Source: Rachicladosporium sp. CCFEE 5018 | Taxonomy: Eukaryota > Ascomycota > Dothideomycetes > Cladosporiales > Cladosporiaceae | Reading direction: 5' to 3' | DNA: 64,000 bases | Assembly (NCBI GenBank): GCA_002077045.2 | Contig: KZ111144.1 | Span: 403,483 to 467,482 of the forward strand | Part shown: piece after piece, positions 1-9,583 of the stretch | Layout: every line of letters begins with the position of its first letter | Position numbering within the stretch: the stretch's first letter is position 1 | Notes under the pieces: model-generated | Database searches by the model: none | What the model was told of the DNA's origin: nothing | What the model saw: only the letters and a program-made list of their open reading frames with translations | Position numbers and translations under genes: made by a program

Positions 1-2
1 TG

Positions 3-1115
3 CAATCCCTCGCAACGTCTTTCGGCTATCTAGTCGTGTTGAGAGCACTGCTAGGTATTGGCGAGGCGGCTTTTGTTGGGATCCCGTTCTACTTGACGTT
101 CTTCTTCAAGAGGGAAGAGCTGGCTTTCCGGACGGGTATCTTTGTCAGTGCCGCACCGTTGGCGACGAGCTTTGCGAGTACGCTGGCTTGGGGCATTGTT
201 GCTCTGGGTGACCGGACGGGGGTCGCGAGCTGGAGACTATTATTCCTGGTTGAGGGGTTCCCGGCTGTACTTGTCGCAGTCTGGTGCTGGGTCTGGGTAC
301 CAGACTCGCCTGCAACAGCTCGATGGCTTACTCCGAGAGAGCGGAAGGTTGCTACGCTGAGATTGCGACGAGAGACAATCGATGCCGGTCCAGACGGTGA
401 TGAGAAGGCGTTCAAGACGACAAGATCGATGACCTTACCGAGACACAAGAAGAAGTTCCAACTCAAAGAAGTGGCCAAGACGCTCGCAGATCCGAAGTCT
501 TACCTCACCGCCGCAATGTTCTTCTGCTGTAATGTGGCCTTTTCGAGCATGCCGGTCTTTCTCCCGACTATCATCAACAGCATGGGATTCTCCAAGCTGG
601 CCTCGCAAGGACTTTCGGCTCCTCCCTTCTTGTTCGCGTTCTTCGCAGTACTTATCACAGCACTTTTGAGTGACAGGTGGAAGAGCCGCAGCATACCCAT
701 GGTTTTCCACGCACTGCTGGCAATGACAGGCTACGTCGTCTTGACTGTGCTGGGCGTATTCCAGGTCACCTCACCAGCTCTTCGCTATGCCGCCATCTTT
801 CCGATCTGCGCTGGCTTCTTCTCTGCTGTCACTGTTGTCATCACATGGACGGTCAACAACCAGCGGTCAGATGAAGGGAAAGGGACGGGCATGGCAGTGC
901 TGAACGTCATTGGGCAGATGGGGCCGCTGGTTGGCACGAGGCTGTATCCCGACAGCGAAGGGCCTTTCTACGTCAAGGGCATGAGCGTTTGCGCCGGAGC
1001 CATGGGTTGTGTCGCTGTGCTTGCCTTGGCGCTGAGATGGGTGTTGGTGAGGGAAAATAGGAGAGAACGTGGACGGCGAAAGGGCGGGGAGGGCGGATGG
1101 GAACTCATGCTGTGA
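3..1115 (+). CDS. MFS transporter, allantoate permease (ACS/Dal5-like) family, 5' end missing
   Basis: The reading frame is open from the left edge, so the N-terminal part lies outside the window; about 370 residues remain. The visible part contains alternating hydrophobic segments typical of a 12-helix major facilitator. It includes the ACS-family signature region just after the left edge (RALLGIGEAAF, near position 42), a WR-LF-VEG stretch in the middle (near positions 231-255), and a charged cytoplasmic loop between the two six-helix halves (about positions 310-475). The C-terminal tail is short and Arg/Gly-rich. Family members are plasma-membrane symporters for anionic organic substrates such as allantoate, pantothenate or nicotinate; the substrate cannot be told from this sequence. 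The frame ends with TGA at 1113-1115. The family call is firm; the specific substrate is unknown. Confidence 0.82.
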   Translation, partial: QSLATSFGYLVVLRALLGIGEAAFVGIPFYLTFFFKREELAFRTGIFVSAAPLATSFASTLAWGIVALGDRTGVASWRLLFLVEGFPAVLVAVWCWVWVPDSPATARWLTPRERKVATLRLRRETIDAGPDGDEKAFKTTRSMTLPRHKKKFQLKEVAKTLADPKSYLTAAMFFCCNVAFSSMPVFLPTIINSMGFSKLASQGLSAPPFLFAFFAVLITALLSDRWKSRSIPMVFHALLAMTGYVVLTVLGVFQVTSPALRYAAIFPICAGFFSAVTVVITWTVNNQRSDEGKGTGMAVLNVIGQMGPLVGTRLYPDSEGPFYVKGMSVCAGAMGCVAVLALALRWVLVRENRRERGRRKGGEGGWELML

Positions 1116-1763
1116 TGACTATACCTGCCAGTTCGATAAGCGATTTATGCCTTCTGCCTCTCTGGACATTTCAAATCCTTTCCCTACTGCTGTGTATGCA
1201 GTCAGAACAGTGGTCATGGTGTTCGGTGCTGGTGAGAGACTTAGCCTCGTTCCACTGCTATTGCTGTCCACATACTCCACTTCCGACAGCATCAGTCCAG
1301 CACTTCGCTGCTCCAGACATGCACATATGAGCGTTACCTACTACCAACATCCATGGAGACTCGGATTGTCATGTAGCACATGTGTTCAGTCCTGAGGCAT
1401 CATTCCCACCATGGTGGCATGACGCCGGGCGCCGCGCTCGCGTGCATGGTGGAACCTTCCACTTCAGACGCCAGAGCAGCGCAGCTGCTTCCAATGCGAC
1501 TTTGAACACAGCAAAACACCCACCTCACCCTTGCCTTGCAGAAACGATCATACAATAAAGCGCTCTTCTCCTCGATCTTCCACATCCAACACTCAATAAC
1601 CAACATCGATCGATCACGTCTCGCAGCATCAATTCCACTCGCAGAAGATCCAATATTCGATACTGTGACACTCGTACCCAAGCAACAGCCTCTCACCGTC
1701 CCAGTGGCGAGGAGCACGACAACACCGACACACGTTATACTACCATACCCACGCACACTCACG
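1116..1763. other. intergenic spacer and likely 5' UTR of the downstream gene
   Basis: There is no supported gene here. The last 250 bases are rich in C and A and poor in G, as is usual for fungal promoters and 5' leaders, and they run into an ATG at 1764 that has A at -3. Short open frames in this stretch have no recognisable content. Confidence 0.5.
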
Positions 1764-4257
1764 ATGCCTCCGCATCGCTACTCTCGCTCTGATCTGACCA
1801 ACCTCCGCAACTCGCCTCTTGTCAGGAAGCCCGACAACCTCCCACCCATAGAGCAGTGGATCGAGTACGTCTACCTTGACAAGGACTCCAGGGAGAAGCT
1901 AAGGATCCCTCACAGTGAGCCTCAACCCAAGGAGACGCCGACGAACAAGCGAAAGGCACAACAGACGAACGGAGAGGCGGCCAATGCGTCGCCCATGGGG
2001 AATTTCAGTACTGGCCGGCCAAGCTTGATGTCGACAAGGGAGAAGGGTATCAGGGGAGGCGGTGAGCCGCTTGTGCATCCATAGGGCTGGGACGAGCACC
2101 ACTGACTGTTTGGCAGACGATGTCGTCCTGGGTCCTCCGAAGATGGCCTTCACGTCGAGCAGCCGATTAGCCAGAGCGAACGGTCACGGTGAAGCCACAC
2201 CTACTACCGCAGATACCTCCGTGCCCGACAATCCCGACTCTGCACGATCTCGGCCCGCGACAGATCGCCAGCAGAATCGCAAGAGCGGCAATCCACTAGA
2301 GAAAGACGGTCGCGACGCCAGAGACAGCTGGACCATGGCGCGCGATCGACGTGCCCATGGCGAGACCGCAGATGAGCAGAAAGAGACCAACGATCGCTTC
2401 TCGAAGTTTAAGAAGCATGACAGAGAGCAGAACGGCGAGCAAACACGCAATGGCGACAAGCAGGACACTCGCTGGGGCCGCAACGATGAACGCCGACCGA
2501 ACGGGGAGAGGCAAGGTGGCTGGCGCGACCGCGAGAACGCTCGCCAAGATAAGGGCTGGCAGCGATCAGACCGGAACGAGAGGGACCCCGAGTGGTTCGA
2601 CCAGCCCGCTGCGCTTCATACGCAAGAACATGACACTAGCAGAGATGGTGGTGGGCACACCGCCGACGACTTCGAGCAGTGGAAGGCGGCGATGAGGGAG
2701 GCCGACCGGCCGGCTGGGGTAGTGAAGGACGTGCATGAGCCTGCTGCCACTCAGGAGAGACCTCAGTCAAAGGAGACCAAACCTCTGAAGCTTGATCAGT
2801 TCCCTCAATCTGGCTTTGGAGGATTTGGCATCAAATCGCCTCACATGCCTATGGAGAACGCCCAGCCAACGAAGACGCCAACCGTAAAGGGTAAGGCCAG
2901 CAGGTTTGCTGACGTCTTCACGAAGAAGGATGAGCCGCAACCTTCCAGCATCGCTGACGCTCTCGCGACCCAAGTAGCAGCACCGGCGGCTGCATCGAGC
3001 AACGAAGAACGCATACACTTCGAAAGCATGATGAGTATGCTGAAACAGGTCAAGATACCTGCAGAGCCGACGACGGCTCCGCCAGCTGCTGAGCCGACCT
3101 CGCCAAGGGTGGTGAGCAACGGCTCGAGGCAGAAAAGTCGCTTCTTTGATGCGGCACCCAAGAGTCCCGAGATGTCTCAACCACCGCAGACTGGCTTTCG
3201 GTCGCCCCGTGCACAGCCAGGTAACGGTTTCGCTCCACCCACTCGCGAGTTTACCGACAGGTCCAAGCCGGTCTTGTCACAGCTAGACCGTCATCTACTT
3301 GAGCATGTCGCTCAGACACATCCTTTGTCTACCGTTGCCTCGCCTGAGCCGGGCCGGCCAACAAACGGTCAGCGAACTTCAGTACCTCCGCAGGTACGCG
3401 CGAACGACTTCAATGGTAATGCTCCGCCTGCTCGTAATGTTGCTACGCCAGATATAAACATCCAGAATCTGCTCGCTGCGCAGGGTGCTCAGAGATCAGA
3501 AGCCCCCGATACAAACAGGAGCTTCCTTCTCGGCTTGCTACAAGGTCCCGCATCCCGGCCCGCATCTCAATCCCAACAGCCCCGTCCACAGCAAGACTTC
3601 TGGATCGGGCAGCCTCCTGAGCCTCTAGCTCCTCAACCTCGTGCTCCGCCTCCACCAGGTCGCGTTGATGACCAGCTCTTACGCCATAGTTTGACGGAGC
3701 CATCCCGCCCCGACTACGCTCAGCAATACAGGCAGCAGCCCGAGCCCAACCCTCGCGCAATGCATCATCCACCTGGGTTCGACGAGCATGCTGCGGCGTA
3801 CCAGCGACAGCAACATGAAGCACAACAGCAGCAGTTACATCACAGGCGGACATTCACAGAGCCTCCCCAGAATCCTCAGCAGCCGCCCAACCGCCGCATG
3901 TCCGGGCATCCCAATCCACCAGGCATGCCGCACCAGTCTCAACCACAATTCCCACCCGACTTCTCGTACATCCAAGCGCCTGCAGGACCCCATGGCCCTC
4001 CTCCTGGCTTCGCTGGGTCTAGGCCACCACCGCAGAATTTCAACTTCCACCCACAGCCGCCTCCACCTGGCTTCCCGGCTGGTGGCATGATGCAGAGTCC
4101 ACCACCACCGCCACCTGGTTTCGCGCATGGGCCGCCTACCGGCATGCCACCCGGTCTCATGGCTATGCGCTCTCCAGAAGGAGGCGTGCCTGTCAGTGCT
4201 GGTTTTGGGGGCACCGGACGAGGATTTGCTGGGTTCGAGGGTCCTCCGAGACGCTAG
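1764..4257 (+). CDS. eIF4E-binding-type disordered protein (4E-T/Eap1-like), two exons
   Basis: I read exon 1 as 1764-2061 and exon 2 as 2117-4257, joined over a 55-bp GTGAGC...GGCAG intron (2062-2116), giving 812 residues. The first 35 residues hold a Tyr-rich motif (RYSRSDLTNL) followed by NSPLV-KPDNLPPIEQWI. This resembles the N-terminal eIF4E-binding segment (Y-x4-L-hydrophobic) of 4E-T and Eap1-type translational repressors, though the position after Leu is Thr instead of a hydrophobic residue. The remainder is disordered: Arg/Asp/Glu-rich at residues 120-240, short SRFFD and SRFADVF motifs in the middle, and a C-terminal quarter of Pro-Gly-Phe (PPGF) repeats with Gln/His runs, typical of P-body proteins. 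If the call is right, it acts in the cytoplasm on cap-bound eIF4E and mRNA decay granules. The intron and ORF are well supported; the function is an inference from one motif and composition. Confidence 0.6.
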
Positions 4258-4344
4258 CATAGTCTCTCTGCCATACTTGGCTGGGTGCGAGATGACGACG
4301 TCGATCTAGAGGCGGCTGCGCACCTAAGCTATGCACCCGTCTGC

Positions 4345-7300
4345 ATGATGATGGCAGACAGTGGTTCCACGAGAGAGTCGCGCATGGATTCGACTGCAGA
4401 GCATGTGGGTTCGGCTCCGAAAGATATTGTGGGACGGGCTCAATTGTCAGGCACTGAGCTTCCCACGCCGGAGGATAACGAGTTCGACACGACAGGCAAT
4501 GTTAATCGGCCAGATCCAGATGATCACCACACTGCCGGTTCAAGCGAAGGCACAGAAGTAGTCGATTTCCTGACCCATCCCTGCGCCAATGATGTCCCAC
4601 CATCTCCCATAGTCGGCTCACCACCTCATGGTGAGGCATTGGAGACTGCTGCTGCGTTTCGGATGATGGGGCATGCTGTGGAGACCGCTCCCAGACGTCC
4701 AACACCCGAATCGTCGACGGGACGCCTTGATGCTGGACCCTCGCAAATGGCGTCTACTTCTCCGGCGCCAGCCAAGAGATTCAGCTTGTTGCAAAGTCCT
4801 CTCTCTCCTACTGCTGACGGTTCCAATGGTACTATGGGGTACGCTGGGTTGCCAGTCCGAGACGCTGATGCATTGGGGAGAGGATCTATCGGAGGTGTGC
4901 TCTCGACGGAGGGGAGAGGTCCTAATACTGCTCCGGCGTCAGCTGCCGCTCCACAGTCAACATTATCGTTTTCAGGAGAGAGCGACCATGCAGTCACGCA
5001 GACTCACAATACCCATGCATCTCTCTTACAGACTGTACCGAGAATATCGACCTCTGGTCTAGCACCTGGTACCATAACCGGCGACGGCGCATCCCCGAGT
5101 GGCTCCAGCGACATGAGCCGCGGACGAACGCGGAAGCCAGGCACTGAGCGCAACAAGTCACCGGAAGCTCGGATATCGGAGTCACGATCGAGAGATGGTA
5201 GGAAACGTATGAATGACAGCTCTGAGAGTGACAGCCCAGTCAGTCCAGATATCCCCGACGAGCTATACCAGGAGCCGCAAACCGATCAGGGCGAGCCAGC
5301 AACCCAACCGCAACCCAGTCGCCCGGTCTTGCCCTGGGTGCGCAATCAGGAACAAGCTCGTGCTCAGTACACGCACCCTGGTGGTACCGAGACTCCTGCT
5401 GGTGCGCCGTCGAGAGACACAAACTTACCAGCCATCTTGCAAGCGATTAATACGCTGCAGCAGACAAACCTTGCGCAAGATGGGCAAACGGTCGCGCCAC
5501 GCCAGCAACCACGGATCCGCTTACAAATGCCACCGCCTCGCCAGCCTCCACCGGAACAACATCAGTCTGAGCCGCTTGTCTTCCACATGGACGACGTGCC
5601 GTCGCCTATCTCTGCGCCACCTGCTGAGCTGCCTCATAGGTTGCCGAGGAATATGCGCTCGCATTCACATGATCCGCAGCTGGAGAGCACATCGGAACGA
5701 CCGCGCCAGCCTCTCCCGAGTAGAGTAGTGCAGCCGTCGCAGGCACAGCCGGTCGTGCAGTTGCAGAGCCAGCGAACACAACAACAGGAGACTATACTGC
5801 CACGTCCACGTGCTAGATTCCTGATTGGCGGCGATGAGCCTCTTTCCCAAGCCTCGACGGAAGATGGCTGGAGTCACGTCGAACGCGGCGTTGATAGTGC
5901 TGATGGACGGAGTCGCTGGGACCGCCTCTTGGACAGACAGGAGCGCGAGATGGGACTGCCGCGATCACCTCCTGTGCAGCCATCCGAGCAGAGGCAAACC
6001 TTAGGTCGTTCTGACGTGGGCACCTTACCTGCAGAGGCTGATGAGGCGCCGCGTCCACAGCTTGGCCATGGGGATATCATGTTCAGCGATGACATTCTTG
6101 GCGAGGAGATCTTCGAAAATGAGCTGTACGAGGAGCAGGCTGCGGAGGCAATTGTTGCTGAAGTAAGGCAGCGGCGGGCGATGAGATCGCAAGCGGATCA
6201 GCGCCGAGTGATTTTGGTGCCACGTCCGAGTAGAGTTGTTCTATCTGAAGAGCTTGCCAGCGAGCTTACAGAACAGGCTGCCAATCGGTCTGGGCGGTCA
6301 CAAACACAGACTACTGGATTATCAAAGCCCGCGATATCTCTGTTCGAAACAAACCCAGGTCCTGCAACCGGGAACAGTGACACTGCCACAGGTCCTGATC
6401 AACCGTCAGATCAGCTAGAGGACTCGACTGATCAGCCCCAGCGGAAAGGAAAAGGTCCGGCAGAGGTTGACCCGGACTGCCCAGTCATTGCCGATGGTAG
6501 GACGCCTCAGCAACGACAAGCAGAGCCACTGCCTCGATCACTCAACACCGGTGTGCCGGCGAGAGGCGAAGCAGGTCCCAGCAACTGGTACATGGATCCA
6601 ACCCTACTACCCGTCGGCAATTTCTTTGAAGAGACTTTACCTCAACCACTCTTCGGCGTTGGGCCTCTCGGACCAGGGACGTACGAGAGCCCGATCTCAA
6701 GCATTCCCTCACTGGGTTACGATGCACCACTCGGGAACACGTACGCCGACACGGAGGTGTTCGCAGATGGCAATGTCCCAGGCGGAGTAGCGCTTGCGCA
6801 GGCTGTCGCGGATGACGGGAACCTACCTCTAGTCTCTCTCGAACAGCTCGCGCCTCGTGAGGACTCTGCGGCTACTACGCCGGCACCGCAGGCCGTAAGT
6901 CAACCGCCGTTGAGAGCGACTGCTGCCGAGTTCCCGCCTAGCCATGGACCAGCCAGCTCATCTAACGCCCATGGTACTGCAGATGATGCTGCGCCCGGTG
7001 CTGATACGCTCGGTGGCGACACGGACGTTGAGGACTTACCTGCACACGCTTTAGACGGCAAAGGCACCGCGCCAGCTGCATTCGCAAGACCTCCACCAGC
7101 GCGGGGCGATCAAGGCGGTCGTGCTGCTCCGACCGGGCCCAGGAACAGCAATACCTCTACTCGTTGGCAAGTTCGCGCAAACAGGTCATCACACGGCTGG
7201 AGCAGCCCTACCCCTGACGACGCTCACACTGGGCAAACGCCTGTCACCAATGACACTGTGCAGACGTCGACAGATAGCAGTGACACGGCTAGCGATGTCC

Positions 7301-7401
7301 AGGCTCCTGCACCGTCCGCTTCAGGCAGTGGCGCGCCATCCCGTCGTCAAGTGCGCGAGAATCGGCGCGGAACGAACGACGGCAAGTGGCATGGGTGGTA
7401 G
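4345..7401 (+). CDS. large disordered hypothetical protein (copy 1, complete)
   Basis: An uninterrupted frame of 1018 codons runs from the first in-frame ATG (4345, three Met codons in a row) to TAG at 7399-7401. I recognise no enzyme or fold. It is dominated by Ser, Thr, Pro, Gln, Asp and Gly. An acidic, helix-prone patch near residues 585-650 (EEIFENELYEEQAAEAIVAE) is the only stretch that looks foldable. Two short similar motifs, RWQVRANRSSHG near residue 935 and RRQVRENRRGTNDG at the C-terminus, form a small repeat. The gene begins only 87 bp after the stop of the upstream gene on the same strand, which is tight for separate fungal promoters, so an unannotated upstream exon or a shared transcript is possible. 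From 6427 onward the sequence is repeated at 29811-30785. Confidence 0.6.
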   Translation: MMMADSGSTRESRMDSTAEHVGSAPKDIVGRAQLSGTELPTPEDNEFDTTGNVNRPDPDDHHTAGSSEGTEVVDFLTHPCANDVPPSPIVGSPPHGEALETAAAFRMMGHAVETAPRRPTPESSTGRLDAGPSQMASTSPAPAKRFSLLQSPLSPTADGSNGTMGYAGLPVRDADALGRGSIGGVLSTEGRGPNTAPASAAAPQSTLSFSGESDHAVTQTHNTHASLLQTVPRISTSGLAPGTITGDGASPSGSSDMSRGRTRKPGTERNKSPEARISESRSRDGRKRMNDSSESDSPVSPDIPDELYQEPQTDQGEPATQPQPSRPVLPWVRNQEQARAQYTHPGGTETPAGAPSRDTNLPAILQAINTLQQTNLAQDGQTVAPRQQPRIRLQMPPPRQPPPEQHQSEPLVFHMDDVPSPISAPPAELPHRLPRNMRSHSHDPQLESTSERPRQPLPSRVVQPSQAQPVVQLQSQRTQQQETILPRPRARFLIGGDEPLSQASTEDGWSHVERGVDSADGRSRWDRLLDRQEREMGLPRSPPVQPSEQRQTLGRSDVGTLPAEADEAPRPQLGHGDIMFSDDILGEEIFENELYEEQAAEAIVAEVRQRRAMRSQADQRRVILVPRPSRVVLSEELASELTEQAANRSGRSQTQTTGLSKPAISLFETNPGPATGNSDTATGPDQPSDQLEDSTDQPQRKGKGPAEVDPDCPVIADGRTPQQRQAEPLPRSLNTGVPARGEAGPSNWYMDPTLLPVGNFFEETLPQPLFGVGPLGPGTYESPISSIPSLGYDAPLGNTYADTEVFADGNVPGGVALAQAVADDGNLPLVSLEQLAPREDSAATTPAPQAVSQPPLRATAAEFPPSHGPASSSNAHGTADDAAPGADTLGGDTDVEDLPAHALDGKGTAPAAFARPPPARGDQGGRAAPTGPRNSNTSTRWQVRANRSSHGWSSPTPDDAHTGQTPVTNDTVQTSTDSSDTASDVQAPAPSASGSGAPSRRQVRENRRGTNDGKWHGW

Positions 7402-7818
7402 GCTGAAGACCCCAGCCTCGTGGCTGTAGCACGATTTGGACTCGTGACTAGATTGTGTGATGGCGGTAGTGAGGGATGACTTGCCGTCAAATTGCAGGAC
7501 AGTGAGGTATTGACCATGCACAGACATCGCTTCACAGTGGACAGAAAGCTAGGCTGCCAAGTAGATCTGGAAATCAACACATCCGCTAACCTCACTGATG
7601 GGATCGCCACGACCCAGCTTCGCGACCTCTTTCTGATTTCGGTTATTCATTGCCTCATCACTGTTATGTCCTACAACCCCGCCTTGCCTCATCGCATGCC
7701 GCCTTGGAGCCCATGAATTCGTCCCTCAACCCACACACGATCCCATACAACTCCTTACACACATTCCTTCGCAACTCATCACACACATGAGCCTCCACTG
7801 CCCCCTCACTGCTCTGAC
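7402..7818. other. intergenic spacer between convergent genes
   Basis: This is the 3' flank shared by the plus-strand disordered protein and the minus-strand membrane protein. It is C/T-rich toward the right end. I see no gene, RNA or clear terminator. The equivalent in copy 2 is 30786-31202. Confidence 0.45.
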
Positions 7819-8773
7819 TCAAGCCAAATCCTCCTTCCTCCTCCCGGGACTCTCCATCCCCGCACTGCCAGCTAGCGTCTCCTGGCTCGGTCGCGGCGTC
7901 GTCTCAATCTCGCTACTCGCCCGCGGGACCCACATCCCCCCCTCCAAACGCGAGGAAGTACTACTCTGTCTCGGAAACACGAAAGCATCCTCAGACTCCT
8001 CACTCGCGCGCTGCGGTCGCACGTCCAAGATATTTGGAGGCGCTTGGACGGTTTCGTCGGACTGGTCGTCGGTGTACTCGTAATTCTGCGCGAGGGGCGT
8101 GTAGATCTCCTTCACGGAGTGGAGGTGGCCTGTGCCTGATTTGAGGTTTGCGGGGAGGGCGAGGCGGGATGGGTGCGTGAGGCGGTAGAACCAGGATGGG
8201 GAGGTGGCTGGGGAGGGTGGGGATGGGGGAAGGGGTTTCAGGGAGGTGTGGCAGTTTGGGCAGGTTTCGGGGTGGGGACGCGGGGGTTGGAGGAGGGAGC
8301 GCAGGAAGGTATCGATGTGGGGGAGGGAGACGAGGGTTAGGTAGGCGTGGATGCCGCTGTGGGAGGAAGGCTGGGGTTAGAAAGGGGTTTAGCGTGGAAA
8401 GGAGGAAGGGAGCGACGTACAGATCGAACATCGTCGGCACCGCCGCGTAGGATCCCAACATCGTGTCCTCAGCGTTGTAGTACCAAGCCGTCTGGCACAA
8501 GAAGACGATCGCCGGCACCAGGAAGCCAACGTGCATGAGGCATAGTGCTAGATCTACCAGTGCCAATTTGCCGCGGGAGATGGAGGTGCGGCGCTCGCGG
8601 ACCATGACGAGGGCGTAGAGGACTGAGAAGGAGCAGGGCACTATGGTGAGGGCGGGTAGGGCCTGTCCGGTTTTGAGGCCGTGGGCGAGGCCTAGGGAGA
8701 AGCCGAAGGGCCACATGAGCAGAGGTGAGAGGCGGAGGGCACGGGCGTGCAGGGGCTGTTTGTGGGCTTCCAT
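7819..8773 (-). CDS. small multi-pass membrane protein with CxxC motif (copy 1), two exons
   Basis: I read exon 1 as 8773-8421 and exon 2 as 8356-7819, joined over a 64-bp GTACGT...CACAG intron (8357-8420), giving 296 residues. The splice restores a frame that reads TMFDLGIHAYLTLV across the junction; without it the frame runs into Pro/Arg-rich nonsense. The N-terminal 150 residues contain four to five hydrophobic helices (for example LSPLLMWPFGFSLGLAHGL and ALTIVPCSFSVLYALVMV). A short soluble segment with a CPNCH motif and a disordered acidic tail follow. I do not recognise the family; it has the look of a fungal hypothetical membrane protein. The same exon structure and intron length occur in copy 2, which supports the model. 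Confidence 0.68.
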
Positions 8774-9583
8774 GGTGGATGGCGAGTGGTGTTTATGGAT
8801 CTTGAGTATGTCTGCCGGTGGGGAGGAAAGATCCGCGTTCGGGAGAGGAGCTCGAATTAGAAGTTGTTGATCGATCGGATGAGGTTTAGAGGAAATTGAT
8901 GATATGCGTGCCGGACGCGAACAATGCAATGACTCTGAGCGAACGTAGTACAGATGACTCCAGTGGGGTTCAAAACTGATTGCAGGTGGAACAATAGCGA
9001 TTGACGCATTGGAAGTGCTGGGAAGAGGTAGTAATGAAGTACCTACCTTATCTTGCTGCCTGTTGCGATGCCAATGTTTCAGAGGCTTTGGCGCTAAAGT
9101 ACTGCACGAGGGAGGATAATGCCTCTCCCTCACAGAAGGATTGATTTGTGGACAAATGCGGGCCAATCAATCCGATCAAATGATAGACTGCTGCGAAGCG
9201 TACTTTCGGTTGTGGAATGGAGGTTCGATGCGGATGCTGTGAAGTGGTTTGTGAGGTACCAAATTCTTGGCACTCCAATGCTTAGGCTGACTGAGTAGCA
9301 CTCGGCCAGCACTAAGAGTCTTCAGTCTGCATATTCACTATAGTACACCGTGCTTCGCGATCTCGCGGCACTTCCATGCTCTAGGGTATACACACGCCTT
9401 CTCTCCCAATCCCAGTCATGCACATCGCCGCGTACGCCGCCAAGCACAGCCTCCGAGACCGCAGTATCGAAGACCGCGCCGCACCATCCGTACTCCAGGC
9501 ACCCATATACTTTGCCCCATTGCCGCAGCCATTGAGCAAGCGAGGAGCTCAGCTTGTTTATCTACAGCCGCCATGCAGCTTCC
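8774..9583. other. intergenic spacer, promoter side of the membrane-protein gene
   Basis: About 800 bp separates the start of the membrane-protein gene from the stop of UBA2, both on the minus strand, so it should carry the membrane-protein promoter and the UBA2 terminator. I see no gene. Copy 2 (32158-32947) aligns but has several small indels. Confidence 0.45.

Noticed and set aside
8000..9166. Minus-strand frame of 388 codons extending upstream and past the intron of the membrane-protein gene
   Set aside because: Its N-terminal part is not conserved in copy 2 and its C-terminal Pro/Arg-rich part is an unspliced read-through; the two-exon model explains both copies.
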